The notes beneath the pieces were generated by a model, which had not been told where the DNA came from, ran no database searches, and saw only the letters and a list, made by a program, of their open reading frames with translations. The position numbers were made by a program, and so were the translations under genes. DNA of 64,000 bases from Candidatus Methylospira mobilis (GTDB taxonomy: Bacteria; Pseudomonadota; Gammaproteobacteria; Methylococcales; Methylococcaceae): positions 2,915,389-2,979,388 of the forward strand of contig NZ_CP044205.1 of assembly GCF_009498235.1 (NCBI RefSeq), in the 5' to 3' direction. Below are positions 45,539-54,233 of this stretch, piece after piece. Each line of letters opens with the position of its first letter. The stretch's first letter is position 1.

Positions 45539-46399
45539 CTAACGGGCGCCTGAACCGCGCCCGCCTCGTTTCACAGCCGGCCTGCGTTTGATCTTGACCG
45601 GCGCTTCCGGCGGCAGGCCCGCGGAAACCAGCAGCGCATCGCGTTCCGCTTCATTCAGCTCGTAATGCGCGCGCGCCTTCAAACCGGGCGGCAGCACGGT
45701 ATCGCCGTAACGGATACGGATCAGCCGGCTGACCGCTACCCGCTGCGATTCCCACAATCGGCGCACGATGCGATTGCGTCCTTCCATCAGCGTGACATGA
45801 TACCAGCGGTTGGCGCCCTCCCCGCCGGCAAACTCCAGCTTGTTGAAATACGCCTTGCCGTCTTCAAGCTCTACGCCATCCTGCAACCGTTTCAAGGTAT
45901 CGTCGCTCACATCGCCGAGTATGCGCACGGCATATTCGCGCTCTACCTGCTGCGACGGGTGCATCATGCGATTGGCCAGCTCGCCGTTATTGGTAAGCAG
46001 CAGCAAGCCTTGCGTATTGATGTCGAGACGGCCGATTGCTACCCAGCGCCCGATGTCCAGACGCGGCAGGTTGGAAAATACCACCGGGCGACCATCCGGA
46101 TCGCGCCGCGTGACCATTTCACCTTCCGGTTTATGGTAAACCAGCACCCGCGTTTTCGCGTCCAGGCGTTTTTCCACGTTCACCACGCGCCCGCGCAACG
46201 TGAGAAAATCGCCGGGATGCCAGCGATCGCCCAATTTTGCGACGTGGCCGTTTATCTGCACTTCGCCCTGGCCGATCCAGCCCTCGATTTCGCGGCGAGA
46301 AGCAAGGCCGGCATGGGCCAATACCTTCTGTATGCGCTCGCCCGGAGCGTCCGCAACCGGCTTTTGTGATTTAAGAGGGGGCTTCCTGGGATTCGTCAT
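45539..46399 (-). CDS. rluB: 23S rRNA pseudouridine(2605) synthase
   Basis: It modifies helix 89 of 23S rRNA. An S4 RNA-binding domain (RIQKVLAHAGLASRREIEGW) is followed by the RluB/RsuA catalytic domain with GRLDINTQGLLLLTNNGELA (catalytic Asp), YAVRILGDV and EGRNRIVRRLWES. The C-terminus is a basic tail. Start ATG 46399 (MTNPRKPPLK) lies inside the end of scpB; the frame is open to 46459. Confidence 0.9.
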   Translation of the reverse strand: MTNPRKPPLKSQKPVADAPGERIQKVLAHAGLASRREIEGWIGQGEVQINGHVAKLGDRWHPGDFLTLRGRVVNVEKRLDAKTRVLVYHKPEGEMVTRRDPDGRPVVFSNLPRLDIGRWVAIGRLDINTQGLLLLTNNGELANRMMHPSQQVEREYAVRILGDVSDDTLKRLQDGVELEDGKAYFNKLEFAGGEGANRWYHVTLMEGRNRIVRRLWESQRVAVSRLIRIRYGDTVLPPGLKARAHYELNEAERDALLVSAGLPPEAPVKIKRRPAVKRGGRGSGAR

Positions 46400-46988
46400 G
46401 TGATTCAACCGGTATTTCTGGCGGCACTGCCGCAGCAGCGGGCGACTCAGTTTTTTCATCCTGAATCGAGTCTATGAAGTCTTGCAGCGGCGGCAAATCC
46501 GCCAGACTGCGCAAGTTAAAATGATCGAGAAAAGCGCGCGTCGTCGCATAAAGCGCCGGACGCCCCGGCACTTCCTTGTGTCCGACTACGTGCACCCAAT
46601 CGCGCTCCATCATCGCCCGCAGCGTTTGGGTGGAAACCGAAACGCCGCGGATTTCCTCGATTTCACCGCGAGTAGCAGGCTGGCGGTAGGCTATAATCGC
46701 CAGGGTTTCGAGGAAGGCCTTGGTATAGCGCGCCGGACGCTCTTCGAACAAACGGGAAATCCATGGGGCCAGACTGTCGCGCACATGCAGGCGATAACCC
46801 GACGCAACCTCTACCAGTTCAAGCGGACGCTCGCGAAAATCCCCGGCGAGTTCGGCGAGCGCCTGTTTGATTTCCACCGCAGCGGGCTGCTGATCCTCGC
46901 TGTCGCCGAACAAATGACGCAGATCATCCATGTTCAACGGCTTCTGCACAACGAATAGGGCGGCTTCTATTATCGGTTTGATTTCCAA
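46371..46988 (-). CDS. scpB: Segregation and condensation protein B
   Basis: The kleisin-interacting winged-helix subunit of the Smc-ScpAB condensin. LFVVQKPLNMDDLRHLF and TKAFLETLAIIAYRQPATRG, EIEEIRGVSVSTQTLRAMME and GRPALYATTRAFLDHFNL are conserved. It starts at TTG 46988 with an AAGGA ribosome site. The C-terminus is an acidic, Pro/Glu-rich tail. It overlaps rluB by 29 bases and lies 26 bases downstream of scpA. Confidence 0.93.
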   Translation of the reverse strand: MEIKPIIEAALFVVQKPLNMDDLRHLFGDSEDQQPAAVEIKQALAELAGDFRERPLELVEVASGYRLHVRDSLAPWISRLFEERPARYTKAFLETLAIIAYRQPATRGEIEEIRGVSVSTQTLRAMMERDWVHVVGHKEVPGRPALYATTRAFLDHFNLRSLADLPPLQDFIDSIQDEKTESPAAAAVPPEIPVESHDESQEAPS

Positions 46989-47014
46989 GGGAGTTCCTTG
47001 CGCCGGCGCGCCAC

Positions 47015-47851
47015 CTACAGCAAGAAAGCGCGCTCTTCGGCTGCGGCGGCGGGCATGCGCACGGATAAGACCGAAAAAGGCTCTTCCTGCACTATTTCAA
47101 TCAAGCGCTCTTTACTGAGCTCCAGAATCGCCAGCAGCGATACCACCACCCCCTGACGCCCTTCTTCGTACGCAAACAGCTCCTGAAAAAGCAGGGAGCC
47201 AACCCGGCTCAAGCGTTCCAGTACGCCGGTCATACGCTCGCGCACGGATAAGGGCTCGCGCAAAATACGATGATGGGTGATTCGATCCGCACGGCGCAAC
47301 ACATCCTGAAAAGCCGTCAATATTTCAGATAAATCGACTTCGGGGTAGCGTTTTTGAGGCGGAATATGAGCGGCATCCAAACCGCCGGACTCGAAAATAT
47401 CGCGTCCGCAACGCGGAAGCGCATCAAGCCGCTCGGCGGCCGTGCGGAAACGCTCGTACTCCTGCAGGCGGCGCACCAGATCGGCGCGAGGGTCGTCTTC
47501 TTCGCCTTCAGCGTTGGCGGGCTGCGGAAGCAGCATACGCGACTTGATCTCCGCCAATATGGCGGCCATTAACAAGTACTCCGCCGCCAGTTCCATCTGC
47601 ATATGCGTCATCATGTCGATGTAGGCGACATATTGCCGTGTAATACTGGCTATAGGAATATCAAGAATATCAATATTCTGCCGCCTGATCAGATAGAGCA
47701 GCAAATCGAGCGGACCCTCGAAGGTTTCCAGAAAAACCTCCAGCGCATCGGGTGGAATATACAAGTCCTGCGGTAGCGCCATATAAGGCGCGCCATTGAC
47801 AACAGCCACTGCCTCTGCTGGAATCTCCAACCTTATCTCCGGGTGAACCAT
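47015..47851 (-). CDS. scpA: Segregation and condensation protein A
   Basis: The kleisin of the bacterial Smc complex. FEGPLDLLLYLIRRQNIDIL and YLLMAAILAEIKSRMLLPQP are the signature. The chosen start is ATG 47851 (MVHPEIRLEIPAE); a TTG at 47869 is in frame. The C-terminus SLLAILELSKERLIEIVQEE binds Smc. It precedes scpB and follows the M50 protease gene. Confidence 0.93.
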   Translation of the reverse strand: MVHPEIRLEIPAEAVAVVNGAPYMALPQDLYIPPDALEVFLETFEGPLDLLLYLIRRQNIDILDIPIASITRQYVAYIDMMTHMQMELAAEYLLMAAILAEIKSRMLLPQPANAEGEEDDPRADLVRRLQEYERFRTAAERLDALPRCGRDIFESGGLDAAHIPPQKRYPEVDLSEILTAFQDVLRRADRITHHRILREPLSVRERMTGVLERLSRVGSLLFQELFAYEEGRQGVVVSLLAILELSKERLIEIVQEEPFSVLSVRMPAAAAEERAFLL

Positions 47852-47876
47852 CTCGGTGCTATTGCCCAAGCGCTTC

Positions 47877-48563
47877 TTAAGTCCCTGAACCCATCAAGTG
47901 GTACAGGATGCCCGGCGGTATGCCGGCTATATCGAGGCTGATGGCCAGCAGCAGATTCAACGGCCCGCCCAACAGCATCGACAGCAAATTGGTGGCGATT
48001 AAAGCCAACATGATGATAAAGCCGTACGGCTCGAGCTGGGCGTAGCGCATTGCCAGACGCGGGGGCAGCAAACTGCCCAATATGCGTCCGCCATCCAGCG
48101 GCGGCACCGGCACCAGGTTAACCAGCAGCAACACCAGGTTAATAAAAATACCGGCTGCCGCCATGAAAATCAACGGACGGGAAACAAAAGCGTCATTCAG
48201 CGTAATCGCCAGCCGCGCCAGCAACATCCAGAGCAGAACCATTACGGCGTTGGCGCCCGGCCCAGCTGCGGCGACCAATGCTACGTCGCGCTTCGGATTG
48301 CGCAGCTTCCCCCAATCGACGGGTACCGGTTTGGCCCAGCCGAAAATAAAATGGCTGAACACCAGCAACAGCCCCGGAACCAGCAAGGTGCCGACCGGAT
48401 CGACATGATGCAGCGGGTTCAGCGATAGCCGCCCCATTCTTTCCGCAGTACGATCCCCTAACAGCTTGGCCGCCCAACCGTGCGCAACCTCATGCAGGGT
48501 AATTGCAAAAACGACGGGGATCGCCCAAACGGCGAAGCGCCCTGCGGTAGTTAATTCGTCCAT
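47877..48563 (-). CDS. Site-2 protease family (M50) membrane metalloprotease
   Basis: A polytopic intramembrane zinc protease with ITLHEVAHGWAAK (HExxH) near the N-terminus and NLVPVPPLDGGRIL (NxPPxPxLDG) near residue 175. Start ATG 48563 (MDELTTAGRFAVWAIPVVF) has a GGAATGG ribosome region; 48569 is also possible. The place between threonylcarbamoyl-AMP synthase and scpA is conserved in Gammaproteobacteria. It is not RseP, since the PDZ domains are lacking. Substrate unknown. Confidence 0.88.
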   Translation of the reverse strand: MDELTTAGRFAVWAIPVVFAITLHEVAHGWAAKLLGDRTAERMGRLSLNPLHHVDPVGTLLVPGLLLVFSHFIFGWAKPVPVDWGKLRNPKRDVALVAAAGPGANAVMVLLWMLLARLAITLNDAFVSRPLIFMAAAGIFINLVLLLVNLVPVPPLDGGRILGSLLPPRLAMRYAQLEPYGFIIMLALIATNLLSMLLGGPLNLLLAISLDIAGIPPGILYHLMGSGT

Positions 48564-48646
48564 AGCCATTCCAACATATATACAAAAGCGGTATCCGGCA
48601 CAATGCACGACGCAACAATGTGCGCCGCCCCCTCAAAAGCAAATCT

Positions 48647-49270
48647 TCAATTTTTGAGCGCGGGTACGATGCCTTTTCCCTGGCGGAGAATTTCGGGAAA
48701 ATCTCCGGTCAATCCGATTACGGTGGTCGGAGCATAGGGAATCACACCGACATCCATGATCAAATCGACATCTTTGTCCAGGCGCTCCCGTATCGTTTCG
48801 GGGTCGGACAAGGCGTCTTCGTCTCCTGCCATTAGAAGCGTGGAGCTCAGCAAAGGTTCCCCCAGCTCGGCGACCAGCAGACGCGAAATCTCGTTGTCCG
48901 GTAAGCGGATGCCGATATTTTTGCGCTTGGGATGCACCAGCCTTCTGGGTACTTCGCGCGTCGCATTCAAAATGAAAGTGAACGGTCCCGGTGTTATCGA
49001 TTTGATAAACCGGAAAGCTTCATTGCCGATTTTTGCAAAGGTAGCCGCTTCCGAAATATCTGCGCACACCAGACTGAACTGATGATCGCTTTCCAATGCA
49101 CGAATTTGCAGGATACGGTCTTGCGCGTGCTTATTGCCGATCTGGCAACCGAGAGCATAAGCCGAATCGGTGGGATAGACAATCAAACCGCCCGCACGCA
49201 CCACGTCGACCGCACGCTGGATCACGCGTGGCTGCGGATTCTTAGGATGAATTTCAAAATACTGCGACAT
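48647..49270 (-). CDS. L-threonylcarbamoyladenylate synthase family (YciO/Sua5/YrdC)
   Basis: A 207-residue protein with VVRAGGLIVYPTDSAYALGC, KSITPGPFTFILNATREVPR and KRKNIGIRLPDN. It is YciO-like rather than TsaC-like in length and context, so it may act in a role other than the t6A tRNA pathway. It is first in the set leading to scpA and scpB. Confidence 0.85.
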   Translation of the reverse strand: MSQYFEIHPKNPQPRVIQRAVDVVRAGGLIVYPTDSAYALGCQIGNKHAQDRILQIRALESDHQFSLVCADISEAATFAKIGNEAFRFIKSITPGPFTFILNATREVPRRLVHPKRKNIGIRLPDNEISRLLVAELGEPLLSSTLLMAGDEDALSDPETIRERLDKDVDLIMDVGVIPYAPTTVIGLTGDFPEILRQGKGIVPALKN

Positions 49271-49310
49271 ATGGACAGTTTACTATACCTGCCCGCGCGA
49301 GTCGAAAGGA

Positions 49311-49493
49311 CTATGCGCAAAGCGCCTTATCATTGGCGTACACGGCATCAGGGCGGCTATCCGCCCTGTGCTTCTGCTTGCGCTTGTATTTGGAGTGATC
49401 CCGGAAAGGGATACAACGATTATTGGCTTTGTGGGCAAAGTGCGCGACTGGATTGCGTCCGCCCTTGGAGCCACGAACGGTTTTTCTGGCCAT
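49311..49493 (-). CDS. Small basic protein, DUF7230-like
   Basis: A 60-residue basic protein starting at ATG 49493 (MARKTVRGSKGGRNPVAHFA), with HKANNRCIPFRDHSKYKRKQ. It resembles the DUF7230 family seen in Gammaproteobacteria. The role is unknown; the Arg/Lys content suggests binding to nucleic acid. The frame is open to 49508. Confidence 0.55.
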   Translation of the reverse strand: MARKTVRGSKGGRNPVAHFAHKANNRCIPFRDHSKYKRKQKHRADSRPDAVYANDKALCA

Positions 49494-49719
49494 AGTCTGG
49501 TTGAGCAATATGAAAGCCTGTAGATATTATCACAAAAACATTATAAACCGTGCTCGCTGTATGTATAAACGTTCGTAACTATTGCCAACCCATCAACCTT
49601 CCGAATACGAATGCACATTCTCGTGCGGAGCTTACCCGATTTACGCCGGTCACCGCCTCGTGCGGCAGCCCCTGACCTCATGCAAGGCATGAGGCCGGTT
49701 ACCCCCTGACACATCCACG

Positions 49720-50445
49720 TCAACGAGCCGCGCGGGAAAGAGAGGGAAGCAGGCGTTCGAATTCGGTTTTGACCACTTGATAGCACTCGCAGACTCGCGC
49801 CTCCAATCCCGGCCGATCCAGCACTGTGATGTGGCCCCGGCTGTAAATAATCAATCCCGCCCGCTGCAATTTTCCGGCTGCCTCGGTAACGCCCTCGCGG
49901 CGCACGCCCAGCATATTGGCGATCAGCTCCTGAGTCATGGTCAACTCATTACCGGTGAGTCGATCCATACTCAGCAACAGCCAGCGACAGAGTTGCTGGT
50001 CGACTGTATGATGACGATTGCAGACTGCGGTTTGCGCCATCTGGGTAATCAGCGCCTGGGTATAACGCAGCAGCAGACGAAGGAGCGGCCCGTTTCTGCC
50101 GCACTCCTGCTGTATCAGTGAAGCACGCAACCGGTAAGCATAGCCCGCGCTCTGTACGACTGCCCGATTAGGCATGGTTCCGCCCCCCATGAACAGCGCT
50201 ACGCCGATGATGCCCTCGTTACCGACCACGGCGATCTCCGCCGACGCCCCGCTTTCCATGACGTAAAGCAACGACACGATGCAGGTCGTAGGAAAATAAG
50301 CGTGACACAACTCGTCGCCGGATTCGTAAAGCACATCGCCGAGTGGCATCGGGACCAGTTCCATATGGGGAAAAAGAAGCTTGTAATCCTGTTCCGGCAA
50401 GGTGTCGAGAAGGTGGTTTTGCCTAGGATGGTGCGTATCTGTCAT
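49720..50445 (-). CDS. Crp/Fnr-family transcription regulator 1
   Basis: A 241-residue regulator. The cyclic-nucleotide-binding beta-roll (PLGDVLYESGDELCHAYFPT, AEIAVVGNEGIIGVALFMGG) lacks a clear cAMP-contact RES motif, so the ligand is unknown. The C-terminal winged helix has LTMTQELIANMLGVRREGVT followed by EAAGKLQRAGLI, where RREG forms the recognition helix. A close paralogue lies at 50808-51530. Neither has Fnr-type Cys at the N-terminus. Both sit at the entrance of the stress-gene cluster, whose promoters share a Crp-like palindrome; regulation of those genes is inferred. Confidence 0.87.
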   Translation of the reverse strand: MTDTHHPRQNHLLDTLPEQDYKLLFPHMELVPMPLGDVLYESGDELCHAYFPTTCIVSLLYVMESGASAEIAVVGNEGIIGVALFMGGGTMPNRAVVQSAGYAYRLRASLIQQECGRNGPLLRLLLRYTQALITQMAQTAVCNRHHTVDQQLCRWLLLSMDRLTGNELTMTQELIANMLGVRREGVTEAAGKLQRAGLIIYSRGHITVLDRPGLEARVCECYQVVKTEFERLLPSLSRAAR

Positions 50446-50807
50446 TAGCAGTTCACCATATCAACAATGCTAAACTGCATATTCTAATCCAGAACCGTTA
50501 CCGTGCAAATCGCGCAGCTAACACCCTCTCTCTCGCCGGTGCGAAACCGGAATTTTGCGAAGCACGCTTCGCAGCGCAGTAGCCGGACTGCACTGCAACG
50601 CACGTGGGACGCGGAGCGGGCTGGGTGAGGAAAACCGTTCATGGCATCAATCGCTGAGGCTGCCGGGGGTTACGGGCAGTCCGCCCCAAATCAAACTCTG
50701 GCTTGCCTCAACCCGACTACTTCGGTCATGACTCTAAAACACTCACTGAATAATTACAATTTCGTCGGCAATCGTGAACATACCGGCAGCAATTTAACGG
50801 ATTCTTA
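50446..50807. other. Intergenic region between the two Crp/Fnr genes
   Basis: No gene is supported. TGCGAAGC-AC-GCTTCGCA forms an 8-bp hairpin at 50556-50573. No copy of the 21-bp stress motif is seen here. Confidence 0.4.
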
Positions 50808-51530
50808 TCAGAAAATAGAATTTGATGAGTAGCCCATAATCCGCTCGTAGCCCTCTTTTTCCGCCCGGTAACACGCGCACGAAGCAGCCTCCAGACCGGC
50901 ATGATCGAGGATCGTAATAGCCCCGCGGCAGTAGCTGATGAGCTTTTGCTTTCGTAGCGAATTCGCTGCTTTGGTAACGCCGACTCGCCGAACGCCGAGC
51001 ATATAGGCCATGAACAACTGCGTGACAAGGAAGGTGTCGGAATGCGCCCGGTCGTGAGTCATCAACAACCAACAGGCAAGGCGAGCCTCCACCATATGGA
51101 AGCGGGTGCATGCAGCCCTTTGCGCGAGCTGGCTTATCGACGCATAAAGGTAGTGCCGCATCTCTCGCCGTAGCGCGGGATTCTGTTCGAGTTCATGGAG
51201 AAACAATGCCGCCGTAATGCGTAAAGCTGTACCTGCGCCCTGAACCAGAGCCTGAAAAGGCGCGATATCGATTCCCAGTATGAGAGTAACACCGAGCACG
51301 CCCTCGCTACCGATTAACCCCACCTCCAAACTTGCTTTGTCATCGATGGACGTTACCAGGGAAATGAAGCTTTCCGTCGGAAAGTAAACATGAGTAATCA
51401 AGTCTCCGGTCCGGTAAAGCACATCGGCAAAAATGAAATCGACTTGCTCGCAATTTGCAAGCAACGGCTCGCGATCCTTGCGAGATAAGGCGCCCAGCAG
51501 AAGATTGGTGGCGGGTATGAGTTTTTGCAT
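50808..51530 (-). CDS. Crp/Fnr-family transcription regulator 2
   Basis: A 240-residue paralogue of the neighbour: the effector domain has VDFIFADVLYRTGDLITHVY and LEVGLIGSEGVLGVTLILGI, and the winged helix has FMAYMLGVRRVGVTKAANSL. The shared LGVRRxGVT recognition segment suggests both bind similar DNA. It begins at ATG 51530; a copy of the 21-bp palindromic motif lies 135 bp upstream, oriented toward it, suggesting autoregulation. Divergent from the csbD-type gene. Confidence 0.87.
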   Translation of the reverse strand: MQKLIPATNLLLGALSRKDREPLLANCEQVDFIFADVLYRTGDLITHVYFPTESFISLVTSIDDKASLEVGLIGSEGVLGVTLILGIDIAPFQALVQGAGTALRITAALFLHELEQNPALRREMRHYLYASISQLAQRAACTRFHMVEARLACWLLMTHDRAHSDTFLVTQLFMAYMLGVRRVGVTKAANSLRKQKLISYCRGAITILDHAGLEAASCACYRAEKEGYERIMGYSSNSIF

Positions 51531-51664
51531 GGCAACTTCTCCAGCGATAACCAGGAAACCAAACGGGCGGGCGCCGGACAGGATGACTTCGTTAATCAGG
51601 AGGTCCTAGTTATTACGCGGAAACTTTGCGCCGCCAGAGAAACTTAACCGACGCGTCAGGCGCA

Positions 51665-51685
51665 GTCGGTACGGTATCGAACATA
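51665..51685 (-). promoter_or_regulatory. Stress-motif site S1
   Basis: On the minus strand TATGTTCGATACCGTAC then CGAC. It faces the second Crp/Fnr gene (start 51530). A TAAGTT hexamer lies 18 bases beyond the site, which would put the site near -41. Confidence 0.6.
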
Positions 51686-51728
51686 AGCGTATCGAAAAAC
51701 TCCGGTCATCGCAGGAAAACCCTCCATC

Positions 51729-51749
51729 TATGTTCGTTGCCGCACAGAT
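51729..51749 (+). promoter_or_regulatory. Stress-motif site S2
   Basis: TATGTTCGTTGCCGCACAGA plus T, three mismatches from the consensus. It faces the CsbD-family gene (start 51844), with TATCGT 18 bases downstream. Confidence 0.55.
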
Positions 51750-51843
51750 CGTATTCGGTTCCGCGTGTATCGTTTTAATTGAGTGGCGGGAGATAACGGT
51801 TCTGGCTCCGGTCATGGCTAAACTCATTACGCAGGAGACTCTC

Positions 51844-52020
51844 ATGAACAAAAATCAAGTTAAAGGCCGAGTTGAAGAAGCCGCAGGTAAAGTCAAGGAA
51901 GTTGCCGGTAGAATACTCGATGATGCGCCTATGGAAATAGACGGAAATATCCAAAAGAACCTCGGCAAAGCCCGTGCGGGGTTTGGCGATCTCAAAGAGG
52001 ATATCAAGAAAAATCGCTAA
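51844..52020 (+). CDS. CsbD-family stress protein
   Basis: A 58-residue protein, MNKNQVKGRVEEAAGKVKEV followed by a helix and DLKEDIKKNR. CsbD proteins are small, hydrophilic, general-stress proteins of unknown mechanism. It has a GGAG ribosome site. It is the first gene of the small-protein series and has two motif copies upstream (S1, S2). Confidence 0.88.
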   Translation: MNKNQVKGRVEEAAGKVKEVAGRILDDAPMEIDGNIQKNLGKARAGFGDLKEDIKKNR

Positions 52021-52227
52021 AACGAGCGCGTCTGGGCCGGACGGTTCAGGATGAGCCGATCCGGAGCGCGTGGCGTCAGCGAAATGCAATCGAATATTTT
52101 GGTATGACGGGCGAACGTGAAACTCGCCGGCATAAAGGCGGATGGCATTTTACATTCGTCAATATTTCATATGTTTATCCCGGATTAATATCGCCGTCAC
52201 TCGACGGCCTCTAACGGAGAAACACAA

Positions 52228-52377
52228 ATGCTCGAACTTATAGCGGTTGTCCTTATTATCCTCTGGGTACTGGGCTTGGTTTCCTCTTACACCTTGGGCG
52301 GATTCATACACATTCTTCTTGTTATCGCGGTCATCGTGATCGTTATCCGCATCATACAAGGCCGAAGAATCCTGTAA
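52228..52377 (+). CDS. lmo0937-type small membrane protein
   Basis: A 49-residue protein with two hydrophobic segments (LIAVVLIILWVLGLV and GGFIHILLVIAVIVIVIRII) and a basic end (QGRRIL). It belongs to the lmo0937 family of stress-linked small membrane proteins. A GGAGAAAC ribosome site precedes ATG 52228. Too short for most gene finders. Confidence 0.78.
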   Translation: MLELIAVVLIILWVLGLVSSYTLGGFIHILLVIAVIVIVIRIIQGRRIL

Positions 52378-52515
52378 CTTGCCTGGTCGAAACGAAATCT
52401 GCCGGAGCGATACGGAGCGGCGTCGCCCGGAAGCGCCCAGGCCCACTACTACGCAACCTGGGTATCCCGGCTTGTCTTTATCCTGCAACAAACTGAAAGA
52501 ATAGGAGATACTGTC

Positions 52516-52665
52516 ATGAACCTGATTGATAATATTGGCAACACTGTCACCACTATCGCAAACGATGTCGGTTATGCGGTTAACTATATAGTAACCGCAA
52601 TCGTCGATGCCATAACCAGCACTGTTAACGCCATTGTCGGTCTATTCCGGCGCCTTGCCTGGTAA
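52516..52665 (+). CDS. Small amphipathic peptide (49 aa)
   Basis: ATG 52516 is preceded by AGGAGATACTG. The peptide, MNLIDNIGNTVTTIANDVGY then AVNYIVTAIVDAITSTVNAI, ends VGLFRRLAW. It is regular, with hydrophobic residues every 3-4 positions, so a membrane-surface helix is likely. No family recognised. It is placed in line with the other small stress-type genes. The 412 bases after it (52666-53077) hold no gene; TGTTGTTCCTG-CGCA-CAGGAACAACA at 52998-53023 is an 11-bp hairpin. Confidence 0.5.
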   Translation: MNLIDNIGNTVTTIANDVGYAVNYIVTAIVDAITSTVNAIVGLFRRLAW

Positions 52666-52997
52666 ACTTCGGGCCGGGGAAAGGTCTTGCGCGCGCCTGC
52701 GGGCACTTACCCCGCAAGACTCGCACAGGGGGCAAGATGGTTAAATCAAACTTTTCGTCGTTCCGGCAGGGACTCGCGCCAGGCTTAACCGCCCGAGCCC
52801 TGCGCCTTTATGCAAATCCCCGCTGGATTTGCGCCGGAACCCGGACGCTCTGTTGCGGAACAAAGTTCCTGTCGTCCGGATACCGGCATGCCCCTGAAAC
52901 TGCCGGTATGACGCCTTTTAACAGCGCAGCATCTTCGCCGACGCAGCTGCCGGGCAAAAACTATCCGATACCAAGCTCACGCCGATCAACAACTTGA

Positions 52998-53023
52998 TGT
53001 TGTTCCTGCGCACAGGAACAACA
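52998..53023. terminator. Hairpin, possible terminator
   Basis: An 11-bp perfect stem with a CGCA loop lying downstream of the minus-strand lipoprotein gene (stop 53078). No T-run follows. Confidence 0.4.
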
Positions 53024-53077
53024 CCCCCGCTACGCGCCGCAGCAGCCTGATTTCGTCATGGCTCAATATACAATCGG

Positions 53078-53341
53078 CTATTGCACCCCTACCCCTACTT
53101 TTATTGGCGGCAGTTTGGTGACTGCAGCCACGGCGTCTACTTTTACCGGCGGCAGTTTGGTTACCGCAATGCCGGCGTCCAGTTTTACCTTGATCGGTTT
53201 ATCGACCACCAGGTAAACAGCAATCGGTTTATCCGTTGCAACATTCAAATTCACGTTTAGCGGACAACCCGATAATGAAAAAGCCATCGATACGGGAAAT
53301 ATAAATTTCCGCGTCCAGTGTAATTGAGATACCTTATTCAT
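53078..53341 (-). CDS. Lipoprotein with internal LPP[V/I]KV repeats
   Basis: A lipoprotein of about 87 residues starting at ATG 53341 with the ribosome site GGGAGC. The signal (KFIFPVSMAFSLSGC) ends in a lipobox. The mature part contains two near-identical units AVTKLPPVKV and AVTKLPPIKV plus KPIKVKLDAG, a short Val/Lys-rich repeat that is also visible in the DNA. Function unknown; probably an outer-membrane-anchored surface peptide. Confidence 0.65.
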   Translation of the reverse strand: MNKVSQLHWTRKFIFPVSMAFSLSGCPLNVNLNVATDKPIAVYLVVDKPIKVKLDAGIAVTKLPPVKVDAVAAVTKLPPIKVGVGVQ

Positions 53342-53382
53342 ATCGGCTCCCATCGACTTTTGTCGACTTTTGCGTCAACGGT

Positions 53383-53919
53383 TCACTCCTGATCGGTTTT
53401 CTGATGATGTTCCAATGCTTCCGGTTTGGTGTGGTTGAGAATTTCTTTTGCCTGGGCCGTTTCGGATATGGGGCCGTGAGCCAGCAGAACAAACTTGCCG
53501 ACCTTGAGCGCCGTTTCATATTGCAAAATACTGTTTTTAGGTATGCCCAAGCCGTACAAACAGGCTCCAATCGCGCTCAGACCACCCACCACGACTGCGC
53601 CTTCCAGTGCGCCGACTATCCAGGCGACCAACGGTCCCGCCACCAGCAGCGGCCCCAAACCGGGTATCCAAAACAACGCGGAACCAAACAAAAGCCCCCA
53701 CAGCCCGCCCCAGAATGCGCCGGTTTTACCCCACACTTTCATCCGGTCGCCTATGTTGTAATAACCGACCACATGCTCGTCGGTATGATAGTCGCGCCCG
53801 ATAATCGACAGCTTTCTCATATCGAAACCGGACAACTGCAGCTCTTTGATCGCCGCCTCTGCAGCGGTGTGTGATGGATAAATCGCCACGATCGAAGTAT
53901 TGGAAGTATGGGTGTTCAT
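53383..53919 (-). CDS. Glycine-zipper membrane stress protein (DUF1269-like)
   Basis: A protein of 178 residues from ATG 53919, with an AAAGGAAATAATT ribosome site. The soluble N-terminal domain has SIVAIYPSHTAAEAAIKELQ and FDMRKLSIIGRDYHTDEHVV. A Gly-rich hydrophobic hairpin follows (TGAFWGGLWGLLFGSALFWI and GPLVAWIVGALEGAVVVGGL), then a soluble tail. This arrangement matches general-stress proteins of the 17M / DUF1269 type. The frame extends upstream to 54108 without a ribosome site. Confidence 0.72.
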   Translation of the reverse strand: MNTHTSNTSIVAIYPSHTAAEAAIKELQLSGFDMRKLSIIGRDYHTDEHVVGYYNIGDRMKVWGKTGAFWGGLWGLLFGSALFWIPGLGPLLVAGPLVAWIVGALEGAVVVGGLSAIGACLYGLGIPKNSILQYETALKVGKFVLLAHGPISETAQAKEILNHTKPEALEHHQKTDQE

Positions 53920-54233
53920 AATTATTTCCTTTTGTTGTTGCATTCGTAACTCGAAGATATTTCTGACGCTGGAGTAATATTGATAAGGAGGTCGGGTTGC
54001 GCTCGTCCGTTGGCGCGCTCCGTTTCTGGCCGAGGCCGGCGCCGCCTTACGCCGCCGATATCTACAAACGCCAGGTGATTGCAGCCATTCTCTTAATCCT
54101 CTTTTCATCCCTTATCAACATCAACTCCGGCCCAGCATGCCTGCGTCTGCCGGTGGAATCGCAATGCCGTGCCGGCACGGCGTCACTTGAGTTGAGTCAA
54201 CTGGAAACTTCAGATTTGTAATCTGATTCCTAT

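Noticed and set aside
52737..52997. 86-codon plus-strand frame after the small peptide gene
   Set aside because: Looks like translated repeat-like intergenic DNA, with odd Arg/Cys/Pro content and no ribosome site.
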